This document shows positions 16,093 to 22,911 of a DNA stretch of 32,775 nt, piece by piece. Source of the stretch: DATAFF01 sp036265615 (GTDB lineage Bacteria; Pseudomonadota; Alphaproteobacteria; Rhizobiales; Aestuariivirgaceae); contig DATAOT010000185.1 in assembly GCA_036265615.1 (NCBI GenBank), forward strand, positions 1 to 32,775. The letters are read 5' to 3'. Both the position numbers and the translations under genes were made by a program. Numbering within the stretch: the first letter of the stretch is position 1; each line of letters begins with the position of its first letter. Below the pieces are notes generated by a model. That model made no database searches. It worked only from the letters and a program-made list of their open reading frames with translations, and was not told the DNA's origin.

Positions 16093-16481
16093 CGATCAAG
16101 CGCCACGTCGTCATGGGCGTGTCGAGCCAGGGCTCCCCCTATTCGGTGCTGGTCAGCGACGGCGCTTACGCCTTCATGGCCGGGGTGGTGGCGAGCGATC
16201 TTGAAGGCGGCGCCGCGGCGCATGGCGATATCGGCGCCGAGACACGGCTCGTCATGGAGGCAATCCGCCGGGGGCTGCAAAGCATCGGGCTCGGCATGGA
16301 CCGCATCGTGCGGGTCGATGTGCACCTCACCGACCTTGCGACCATGGCGGTGATGAACCAAGCCTATCGGAAGTTTTTCGACGGCGACAAGCTGCCGGCC
16401 CGCACCTGCACCCAATCGACGCAGCTCGCCGGCGGCTCGAACGTGGAAATCACCGTGACGGCCCGCCTTTCACCATCATAA
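16089..16481 (+). CDS. RidA-family protein coupled to livF
   Basis: This 130-residue RidA protein begins with a GTG that overlaps the livF stop (GTGA). The catalytic residues of enamine/imine deaminases align at exactly the usual places: Arg105 (LPARTCTQ) and Glu120 (SNVEITVTA). Residues 24-40 form the typical beta hairpin region (DGAYAFMAGVVASDLEG). It differs clearly from the dadA-linked RidA at 8542, so they are paralogues of separate descent, perhaps with different substrates. A RidA at the end of an amino-acid importer operon implies that the imported compound, or its oxidation product, passes through an imine. The 202 bp after it hold a candidate LysR dyad. Confidence 0.88.
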   Translation: MTIKRHVVMGVSSQGSPYSVLVSDGAYAFMAGVVASDLEGGAAAHGDIGAETRLVMEAIRRGLQSIGLGMDRIVRVDVHLTDLATMAVMNQAYRKFFDGDKLPARTCTQSTQLAGGSNVEITVTARLSPS

Positions 16482-16546
16482 GTGGCCGAAATACAGATCA
16501 TTTCCTTTTCTTACTTCCATTACGTCGCCAATCGCTGAATACGACA

Positions 16547-16563
16547 GTTGTCAGCATCGCAAC
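16547..16563 (+). promoter_or_regulatory. Candidate LysR-type operator (T-N11-A dyad)
   Basis: GTTG (16547-16550) and CAAC (16560-16563) are exact inverted repeats nine bases apart, giving the T-N11-A core typical of LysR-type regulator sites. It lies 121 bp upstream of the chosen LysR start, consistent with autoregulation. No second copy was found beside the Rieske promoter. Confidence 0.4.
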
Positions 16564-16683
16564 GACATTTTTGCTGCAACCTTCAGGGGATCTGCAGTAA
16601 GAATGCCTCCTCCGGTTTCAAGGCCATGGGCAAGGCCCCCAGGATCCGGATCGGATAACCCAGAGAAAAGCCATCGGGGGCCC

Positions 16684-17595
16684 ATGACCTGCGAAATGGA
16701 ACTGTCAAGACTTACCAATGATCCGCGCATGCAGTGCCTCGACCCGGACCTGCTGCGGGCCTTCGTGATCATCGCCGATACCAGAAGCTTCACGCGGGCG
16801 GCGGAGCGGCTGCTTCGCACCCAGCCGGCGATCTCGCTGCAAATGAAGAGACTGGAAGAGGCGGTCGGGCGGTCGCTGCTCAAGCGCAATCCGCGGCTGG
16901 TGCGGCTGACGCCGGCCGGCGAGGTGCTGCTCGACTATGCGCGGCGAATCCTGGCGCTCAATGACGATCTCCTGGCGCGCGTCAAGGAACCCGACCTGGT
17001 CGGCACGGTGCGGCTCGGCACGCCGGAGGATTTCGCCACCATGCATCTGTCCGGGGTGCTGGCGCGCTTCAGCCAAGCCTATCCCGGGGTCGCTCTCGAG
17101 GTGACCTGCGATCTCACGCTCAATCTGATCGAGCGCTTCCGGCAGGGCAGCTTCGACCTCGCCCTGATCATGCGCGAGCCGTCGCTCGTCAATGGCGGCA
17201 TGCGGGTGTGGCGCGAGCCGCTGGTGTGGGTCACGGCGACGAATCTGCCGCTGGCGAAGGAGAATGTCCTGCCGCTGGTGGTGGCGCCGGCGCCCTGCGT
17301 GTACCGGCGGCGGGCCATCGGAGTTCTCGACAAGGCGGGAATCGCCTGGCGAATCGCCTATACCTGCAGCTCGCTCGCCGGGTCGCTGGCGGCGGTGCGG
17401 GCCGGTCTCGGCACGACCGTGCTGCCGCGCGGCATGGTGCCGGGCGATCTCCAGATGATCGACGGCGAGACGTTGCCCGATCTCAAGGAGGCCGAGTTCG
17501 CGCTGCTGGTCGGCTCACCGCTCAGCCCGCCGGCGGAGCGGCTGCAGAGCCAGATCACCCGGGCGCTGGAAATCGGCGGCCTGGACCAGAACTAG
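16684..17595 (+). CDS. LysR-type transcriptional regulator
   Basis: The 303-residue regulator has an N-terminal winged helix-turn-helix at about 20-80 (LDPDLLRAFVIIADTRSFTR, then AAERLLRTQPAISLQMKRLE), followed by a linker helix. A periplasmic-binding-like effector domain runs from about 105 to 300. The ATG at 16684 gives the usual family length of about 300; a start at 16729 would leave 288 residues and one at 16603 would add 27 residues without similarity. The gene follows the RidA gene by 202 bp and converges with the flavoprotein gene, with 21 bp between their ends. By position it is the natural regulator of the liv-RidA unit or of the Rieske/flavoprotein pair. The effector is unknown. 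Confidence 0.88.
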   Translation: MTCEMELSRLTNDPRMQCLDPDLLRAFVIIADTRSFTRAAERLLRTQPAISLQMKRLEEAVGRSLLKRNPRLVRLTPAGEVLLDYARRILALNDDLLARVKEPDLVGTVRLGTPEDFATMHLSGVLARFSQAYPGVALEVTCDLTLNLIERFRQGSFDLALIMREPSLVNGGMRVWREPLVWVTATNLPLAKENVLPLVVAPAPCVYRRRAIGVLDKAGIAWRIAYTCSSLAGSLAAVRAGLGTTVLPRGMVPGDLQMIDGETLPDLKEAEFALLVGSPLSPPAERLQSQITRALEIGGLDQN

Positions 17596-17616
17596 GCGGT
17601 CAGGGTCCAAGCCCGG

Positions 17617-19692
17617 TCAGAGGTCGCGGCAGAGCCGCATTGCGTCGAGCATTGCCGCGTGGATGTTGCGAGCGGCCCAGGCATCGCCGATGCGGTAGAG
17701 GCTGAAACCGCCGCGACCGCCGGTGCTGCCATTGGCAGGTTGGGCGCGCGCCGCCACCAGGCGAACGAGGTCGACGGCCCCCGCATTATGGGACAGCGGC
17801 TTTAGCTCCTCGTAGAGATCGGCGTTGGGCAGCGTGGCGCTGTCGGCGACCAGAAGATCGATGCGGCGCTCGCTCTCGGCGCCGGAGTAGCCGTTGGCAA
17901 GGCGGGCAACGAGACCGTTGCCGCTGCGGCTCAGCGAGACGAGCCGCGTGTCGGGCGTGACCTTGATCCCGGCCCGGTAGATCTCGGCCATGTGGGCGCC
18001 GAGATTGGTATCGGAGAGTTCGAGGCCGGGGGCCCGGTCCGGGGTGACGAGCTCGACCTGGGCACCCTTGGATGCAAGCACCTCGGCGCAGGACAGCGGC
18101 GCATGCCCGCCGCTCATGTCGACGACCAAGGCTTCGCGGCAGCCGCCCTCGCGCAAGGAGGCGACATCGCCCGAAAGCACGTCCCAGACCGTTGCGGCGA
18201 GGTCCCGACCGGGGAACTGTCCGGTTTCCGGCAAACCGCCGGTGGCGATCACGACCACATCCGGCATCTCAGCGACGACGTCGCTGGCGGTTGCCAGGGT
18301 GTTGAGCCTGACATCGACGCCGAGCCGCGCCATCTCGCCGGCGAGCCAGCGGGCAATGCCGAGAAGCTCGCGCCGCCAGGTGGCCCGGGCGGCAAGCAGG
18401 ACCTGGCCGCCCAGCTCACCCGATGCCTCGAACAGCACGACACGGTGGCCACGCAAGGCAGAAACCCGCGCCGCTTCGAGGCCGCCGGGCCCACCGCCGA
18501 CGACGACCACGGTCTTGGGTGTCCCAGGGGCAGGCTCGATCACATGGTCGAGGACGAGCTCGCGGCCGGTCGCGACATTGTGGAGACAGAGCGCATCCTT
18601 GCCCATGAGGACGCGGTCAACGCAGTAGCCGGCGCCGACACAGGGGCGGATCTCCGCTTCGCGGCCCTGCCGCAGCTTGGCGATGTGGTGGGGGTCGGCA
18701 AGGAAGGCGCGGGTCATGCCGACCATGTCGACCAGGCCCTCGCTCACGGCGTGGACGGCGGTCGCGGCATCGGTGATGCGGGTGGCATGCAGGATCGGAA
18801 TCGCGACCGCGGCGCGGATGGCGGCGGCAAGCTTCAGATAGGGCGCGGAGGGCAGCCACATGGTTGGCCAGATCTCGGCCGACGCCTTGTAGTCGACGGC
18901 GGTGCCGCCGACGACGCTGATGAAGTCGATGAGGCCGGAGGCGGCATAGGTGCGGGCGATCTCGAGGCAGTCATCCTGGCTCAGGCCGTCCTTGAGCCGC
19001 TCGTCACCCGGCATGCGGATGCCGATGATGTAGTCGTCGCCGACGGCGCCGCGGCAGCTTTGGAGAATTTCGAGGCCGAAGCGCATGCGGTTTTCGAGGC
19101 TTCCGCCGTAGCCGTCGCGGCGGCGATTCATCGCTGGCGACCAGAACTGCTCGATGAGAGTTCCGGCCTGAGTCGAAATTTCGACGCCATCGAGATCGCC
19201 GTCGCGGGCCCGGCGGACAGCTGCAGCATAGTCGTCACGAATGCGCCGGATGTCATGCGCCTCCATCTCGGCGGGGAAGGAGCGGTGGATCAGCTCGCGC
19301 AATGGCGAGGGCGCGAAGGCCGGCAGCCAGTTGACGTCGTCCCAACGCTCGCGGCGGCCGCCATGGGTGAGCTGAACGGTGCAGACCGCGCCATGGCCAT
19401 GGAGGGCGGCCGCCATGCGGCGATATTGCGGGACGACGGCATCGACGGCGCCGTTGATCTGGCCGTAGTGGAAGGAGTTCTCGATCGACACGGCGGTGGC
19501 GCCGCCGAACTGCACGAGCCCGACACCGCCCTTGGCCTTCTCGCTCTCATAGGCAATATAGCGGTCGGTGATGTTGCCGTGCACCGCATAGCCCGGCGCG
19601 TGGCTGGTCGACAGGAAACGGTTGCGGATGGTGACGCCCTTGAGCGCCAGCGGTCGAAACAGCGGATCGAGAGGCGCCATGCCGAAGCTCAC
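17617..19692 (-). CDS. Old-Yellow-Enzyme-type NADH:flavin oxidoreductase (N-methyl-amino-acid demethylase-like)
   Basis: The 691-residue protein has the three-part build of 2,4-dienoyl-CoA reductase and trimethylamine dehydrogenase: an FMN TIM barrel (1-340, with LTHGGRR at 108-114 and RDGYGGSLENR at 192-202), an iron-sulfur motif (351-369) and an FAD/NAD(P) domain (from about 393, GGGPGG at 399-404). It resembles flavoproteins annotated as N-methylproline demethylases in proline-betaine catabolism. The iron-sulfur motif reads C351-x2-A354-x2-C357-x11-C369, so one of four expected Cys is Ala. It starts three bases after the Rieske gene stop, so the two form an operon. Inference: it removes a methyl group from the N-methyl or N,N-dimethyl product of the Rieske enzyme. 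Confidence 0.82.
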   Translation of the reverse strand: MSFGMAPLDPLFRPLALKGVTIRNRFLSTSHAPGYAVHGNITDRYIAYESEKAKGGVGLVQFGGATAVSIENSFHYGQINGAVDAVVPQYRRMAAALHGHGAVCTVQLTHGGRRERWDDVNWLPAFAPSPLRELIHRSFPAEMEAHDIRRIRDDYAAAVRRARDGDLDGVEISTQAGTLIEQFWSPAMNRRRDGYGGSLENRMRFGLEILQSCRGAVGDDYIIGIRMPGDERLKDGLSQDDCLEIARTYAASGLIDFISVVGGTAVDYKASAEIWPTMWLPSAPYLKLAAAIRAAVAIPILHATRITDAATAVHAVSEGLVDMVGMTRAFLADPHHIAKLRQGREAEIRPCVGAGYCVDRVLMGKDALCLHNVATGRELVLDHVIEPAPGTPKTVVVVGGGPGGLEAARVSALRGHRVVLFEASGELGGQVLLAARATWRRELLGIARWLAGEMARLGVDVRLNTLATASDVVAEMPDVVVIATGGLPETGQFPGRDLAATVWDVLSGDVASLREGGCREALVVDMSGGHAPLSCAEVLASKGAQVELVTPDRAPGLELSDTNLGAHMAEIYRAGIKVTPDTRLVSLSRSGNGLVARLANGYSGAESERRIDLLVADSATLPNADLYEELKPLSHNAGAVDLVRLVAARAQPANGSTGGRGGFSLYRIGDAWAARNIHAAMLDAMRLCRDL

Positions 19693-19695
19693 TCC

Positions 19696-20817
19696 TCAGA
19701 CGAGATCGAGGCGCTCGAGCACCCACAGCCCCAGCGCCTGGACCATGTCGTCGCGCCATGACAAGGGACCGGGGCGGTAGAGCACCGACTGGAGGGCTCG
19801 CTGCTGCCTTTCAAGGATGCCGACATCCTCGCGGCCGACCATCTCCCAGCGATCGTAATAGGCTTGCGCCTTGGCGGCAAAACGCGGGTCGGCGAAAACA
19901 TCCTGTGGGAAGCAGCCACCGATCTCGAGGCGGGAGCGATCGGGGGCGAGCGGCGTGACATTGAGCCACCACATCGAGTCCTGGGCCACGGCGAACTGAC
20001 AAGTGGGCAGGATCACGGTGAAATAAGTGCCCTGGCGGGCATCGTCATCAAGGCCGGGGATCGGCGGAAAGGGCGGCTCGGCGCCTGGAAGGGTGGCGAT
20101 GCTGCGGCCGGAAATCACCTGGATGCACAGCCAGTCGCCGGCGACGGGAAGGGTGCGCGACTGCTGGGCACCGACCGTGCCCTTGTGGACGATGCCGGTG
20201 TGATAGGTCTCCATGGCGTTCTCGAGAATGAGCTTCCAGTTGCAGCGCGGCTCGAGAACGATGTCCCAGGCCCAGCGCATGCGGTCGAGCCGGTGCGAGG
20301 CGAAGCGCTGCGGCAGATTGCCGAGGTGGTCCAAGAGCGACGGCCCCTCGGCGGCAAAATTGGCGAACAGGAAGCCGGCATAGGAGTCGAGCCGCAGCGG
20401 CACGAGGCCGTTCTCGACGCGATCAAACCCCTCGGCGTCCTTCATGTCGGGACAGCCGTAAAGTCGACCATCGGTGAAATAGCTCCAGCCATGATAGGGG
20501 CATATAATCCGAGCGCCGGTATTGCCCCTGCCCTCGAGCAGAATGGAGCCGCGGTGGCGGCAGTAATTGGCGAAGCAGTTCAGACGCGCGTCACGGCTGC
20601 GCACCAGCACGATGGGCCCGCCTGGCGTGTCGAAGCTGCGATAATCTCCGACATTGGGCAGCTGGTCCTCGCGGCAGAGAAAAAACCATTGCTTGAGGAA
20701 GATCCTCTCCCGCTCGCGGTGGAAAATCTCCGGATCGGTGTAGAAACCTGCCGGCATTGAACGGGCGCGGTTGAGCGGTGCGGCTGCGGCACCGATCTCG
20801 CCAGGTGCGATATTCAT
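19696..20817 (-). CDS. Rieske non-heme iron oxygenase, N-demethylating type
   Basis: The 373-residue oxygenase subunit carries the Rieske [2Fe-2S] site C86-x-H88 and C106-x2-H109 (CPYHGW). The mononuclear iron site is H206 and H211 (ETYHTGIVH), with D331 (REDVGILE) as third ligand. The residue linking the two metal centres is Glu203, where ring-hydroxylating dioxygenases have Asp; Glu is known from carnitine monooxygenase and related enzymes that act on quaternary amines. Demethylation of a betaine such as proline betaine or glycine betaine is therefore the best guess. No reductase partner is encoded nearby, so electrons must come from elsewhere. The gene diverges from the BON-domain gene across 198 bp and leads the flavoprotein gene. 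Confidence 0.85.
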   Translation of the reverse strand: MNIAPGEIGAAAAPLNRARSMPAGFYTDPEIFHRERERIFLKQWFFLCREDQLPNVGDYRSFDTPGGPIVLVRSRDARLNCFANYCRHRGSILLEGRGNTGARIICPYHGWSYFTDGRLYGCPDMKDAEGFDRVENGLVPLRLDSYAGFLFANFAAEGPSLLDHLGNLPQRFASHRLDRMRWAWDIVLEPRCNWKLILENAMETYHTGIVHKGTVGAQQSRTLPVAGDWLCIQVISGRSIATLPGAEPPFPPIPGLDDDARQGTYFTVILPTCQFAVAQDSMWWLNVTPLAPDRSRLEIGGCFPQDVFADPRFAAKAQAYYDRWEMVGREDVGILERQQRALQSVLYRPGPLSWRDDMVQALGLWVLERLDLV

Positions 20818-20920
20818 GCAGAATGTTCCATCGATCGCCGGCGTTCAAAACTCAGCCGTCGAAATTCGCAAGTCAAGTCAACGGCCGAGAGAAAGGGCGC
20901 AAGGCAGCCATGTCGGCAAA

Positions 20921-20945
20921 GGAACAGGAGGGTGGGCCGAGCGTT
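20921..20945 (+). promoter_or_regulatory. Candidate EcfG (general stress response) promoter
   Basis: GGAAC (20921-20925), a 16-bp spacer and CGTT (20942-20945) match the alphaproteobacterial EcfG consensus GGAAC-N16/17-CGTT exactly. Transcription would start near 20952-20955, leaving about 60 bases of leader before the BON-domain gene at 21016. The PhyR-NepR-EcfG system is expected in this group, although its genes are not in the window. Confidence 0.68.
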
Positions 20946-21015
20946 AACTTTGCGTGCCGAGGCGTTGAAGGCATGGAACGCCACGGCGGCAGGCTTCACC
21001 CCACAGGAGGAATAG

Positions 21016-22047
21016 ATGGCAGAACGAGACCGCTTCAGGAGTGACGAGCGATGGAATCGAGACGACGACTGGCGGCGCGAGGGCAGCTCCTATCGATCGA
21101 GCGATGAGTCGCGGCGCGGCTTCGGCGAAGGCAGCGAGGACTATTATCGCAGCCGCGACTTCGGCTCGCGCGGCGAGTACGGCCGTGGCGACTTCGGCCG
21201 CAGCGACTACGGCCGGAGCGACTTTGGACAGGGCCGCGGCGATTTCGGGCGCGACTATGGTCGTGGCCGCGATTACGGCAGCTCCTTCGGCGAGCAGAGC
21301 TTCGGCGGCGGCGATTATGGCCGCGATTTTGGACGCGGCGATTGGGGCCGGTCGGGCGACTGGGGCCGGTCGGGCGACTGGGGCCGGTCGGGCGATTGGG
21401 GCCGGTCCGGTGACTGGGGCCGATCAAGCGACTGGAACCGTCCCGAAGCCGGGCGGTGGAGCGGCGGCGACTTCTGGCGCGACCAACGCGGGACTTATGG
21501 CGGCCTTGGCTATAGCGGCAGCCCATCGGGCTTCGGACGCTATGGCGAGGGCGTTCCAAGCTCGCGGGATTTCGGCAGCAGCCGTTCCTACTATGGCAGC
21601 GACTATGGACGGGGCGATTTCCAGCGTGGTCGCGAAGACGACCGCGGCTTCATCGAGCGCGCCACCGATGCCGTTTCCTCCTGGTTCGGAGGCGGTGAAG
21701 GACCGCGGCACCACCGCGGCCGCGGCCCGAAGGGCTACGCACGGTCCGACGACCGGATCCGCGAGGACGTCTCGGATCGGCTGGGCGACGACTGGCTGGT
21801 CGATGCCACCGAAATCGAAGTGTCGGTGGTCAGCGGCGAAGTGACATTGTCGGGCACCGTGAACAGCCGCGACCAACGGCGGCGGGCCGAGGACATCGCG
21901 GAATCCGTGTCGGGTGCAAGGCACGTCCAGAACAACATCCGGGTAAGCGACAACACCACGGCCGGCTTCGGCAGCAACCCCGGCACGACGGCGTCCAGCG
22001 GCACCTCGACTAGCTCGACGAGTCGCAAGACCGGCAGCACGTCCTAA
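21016..22047 (+). CDS. Low-complexity repeat protein with C-terminal BON domain
   Basis: The 343-residue protein starts with AGGAGG five bases upstream (21005-21010). Its first 200 residues are low complexity, rich in Gly, Arg, Asp, Ser, Tyr and Phe (units like YGRGDFGRS), and contain a block of five GDWGRS units. The motif DAVSSWFGGGEGP follows, then RSDDRIREDVSDRLGDDWLVD leads into a BON domain (about 245-310, including VVSGEVTLSGTVNSRDQRRR and ARHVQNNIRV). The tail is Ser/Thr rich. BON domains bind phospholipids or bridge membrane proteins; related SWFGD-type BON proteins in Hyphomicrobiales are often stress induced. There is no signal peptide. An EcfG-type promoter lies upstream and a strong terminator downstream, so it is a single-gene unit. 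Confidence 0.85.
   Translation: MAERDRFRSDERWNRDDDWRREGSSYRSSDESRRGFGEGSEDYYRSRDFGSRGEYGRGDFGRSDYGRSDFGQGRGDFGRDYGRGRDYGSSFGEQSFGGGDYGRDFGRGDWGRSGDWGRSGDWGRSGDWGRSGDWGRSSDWNRPEAGRWSGGDFWRDQRGTYGGLGYSGSPSGFGRYGEGVPSSRDFGSSRSYYGSDYGRGDFQRGREDDRGFIERATDAVSSWFGGGEGPRHHRGRGPKGYARSDDRIREDVSDRLGDDWLVDATEIEVSVVSGEVTLSGTVNSRDQRRRAEDIAESVSGARHVQNNIRVSDNTTAGFGSNPGTTASSGTSTSSTSRKTGSTS
21337..21426 (+). repeat. Five 18-bp tandem repeats coding GDWGRS
   Basis: Units at 21337, 21355, 21373, 21391 and 21409 are 18 bp each and encode GDWGRS; a partial sixth, SDWNRP, follows. They differ only at a few synonymous bases (GAT/GAC, TCG/TCC/TCA), which suggests recent expansion. Confidence 0.92.
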
Positions 22048-22088
22048 AGAATTGTGTCAAAAAAGCTGTAATTCCTTAAAAAATGATT

Positions 22089-22114
22089 AAAGGCGCCCCT
22101 CGGGGCGCCTTTTT
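22089..22114 (+). terminator. Intrinsic terminator of the BON-domain gene
   Basis: AAAGGCGCCCC and GGGGCGCCTTT form a GC-rich stem with a tight loop (practically CTCG), followed by a run of five T and a further AATTT. It starts 41 bp after the stop of the BON-domain gene. The A-run on the other side makes it possibly bidirectional. Confidence 0.92.
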
Positions 22115-22208
22115 AATTTGCCTGGACGTCCGACTCACCCGAGATTGTGATGGGGCAGACAGGAGTCGCGTCGGGGTTTCACGACTGTTGTGAGGGGGCA
22201 ATCGCACG

Positions 22209-22472
22209 ATGGCAGACAATGTCGTCAGCTTGTTCGGACCGATGGCAAGCGCACAGCCTGAGGGGCAGCCGAACGCAACCGTGATCGAGGAGCTCGAGCG
22301 GCTGCTCGAGGCGGCCCGGGCGGGAGAAATCATCGGGCTCGCCGGCAGCTATGTGCACCGGGACAAGGTCGTGACCTATTCCTTCGCCGGGATCGTCGGC
22401 AGCTATGGGCTGATCGGCGGGCTCGACTGCGTCAAGGAACGGCTCATCCGCATCGCCTTGGCGAAGGACTGA
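22209..22472 (+). CDS. Small conserved-looking hypothetical protein
   Basis: The 87-residue product begins MADNVVSLFGPMAS, continues with a helical segment VIEELERLLEAARAGEI (25-41) and then IGLAGSYVHRDKVVTYSFAG (42-61). It ends in a helix (LDCVKERLIRIALAKD). The pattern of a short N-terminus, a Leu/Glu helix and a V-T-Y-S-F-A-G strand resembles small proteins found in phages and alphaproteobacterial genomes, but no function is known. GAGGGGG stands about twelve bases upstream, a moderate ribosome binding site. It follows the terminator, so it must have its own promoter in the 95 bp before it, where no clear element is seen. Confidence 0.6.
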   Translation: MADNVVSLFGPMASAQPEGQPNATVIEELERLLEAARAGEIIGLAGSYVHRDKVVTYSFAGIVGSYGLIGGLDCVKERLIRIALAKD

Positions 22473-22493
22473 CCGAGGAATCGACTCCCTGAT

Positions 22494-22655
22494 TCAGCGC
22501 TGAAAATCGACGGTTTTCGTCATTTCCGGCGGCGCGCCATCCTGCCAGAGCAGATGGAAGGCCTGCAGCGCCGCCATCACGACGAGAAGAACGGCCCAGG
22601 CGGCGAGCGCCTGCTTGATGCCAGCCTGCTTTTCTTCCCCATAGTCTGACGCCAT
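22494..22655 (-). CDS. Small single-pass membrane protein
   Basis: The 53-residue product starts at ATG 22655 with GGGAG about six bases upstream; the frame remains open upstream without sense. It has a charged N-terminus (MASDYGEEKQAGIKQ), one transmembrane helix (about 16-34, ALAAWAVLLVVMAALQAFHL) and a short polar tail (QDGAPPEMTKTVDFQR). The charge pattern does not settle the orientation. Its end is convergent with the preceding small gene, 21 bp away. No family is recognised. The following 256 bp hold the repeat hairpin at 22752-22811 and the proX promoter region. Confidence 0.55.
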   Translation of the reverse strand: MASDYGEEKQAGIKQALAAWAVLLVVMAALQAFHLLWQDGAPPEMTKTVDFQR

Positions 22656-22751
22656 TGTGGTCTCCCATGCGAGCCGGGATCGAGATTTCGGGTGCGCGCA
22701 AACTGGCAGCGCCGGCCCGTCGCGTCTGTGGGGAGAGTCACAAACGAGGCA

Positions 22752-22811
22752 GCAGGGAATAGGCAATAGGAAGTGAGCTGTGCTCTTCGCTACTGCCTAC
22801 TGCCTACTGCC
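22752..22811. repeat. Intergenic seven-base repeat hairpin, copy 1
   Basis: A left arm with GGCAATAGG (ending at 22770) is followed by a spacer and a right arm of three CCTACTG units (22791-22811, TACTGCCTACTGCCTACTGCC in register seven). GGCAATAGG and CCTACTGCC pair with one mismatch, so a long hairpin can form. The same seven-base units recur at two other gaps in the window. Confidence 0.7.
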
Positions 22812-22911
22812 TCCGCCTTCCGGCTCCTCCCCCGATTGACTCCCGACATCGGCTCAGCCGAGACTTGGCCGTGAGGCGGCATGTCTTCACCGCCCTAGGG
22901 AGAGAAGAACA

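Noticed and set aside
17992..19761. Long plus-strand open frame opposite the flavoprotein gene
   Set aside because: It mirrors codon bias of the flavoprotein gene and shows no domain, signal or plausible start.
21337..21426. Regular repeats considered as a CRISPR array
   Set aside because: The repeats are contiguous without spacers, in frame inside a protein gene, and no cas genes are present.
22076..22090. TTAA-N7-TTAA resembling a CtrA box
   Set aside because: It lies in the A/T-rich shoulder of the terminator, lacks the final C of the consensus and is 119 bp from the next start, so chance is likely.
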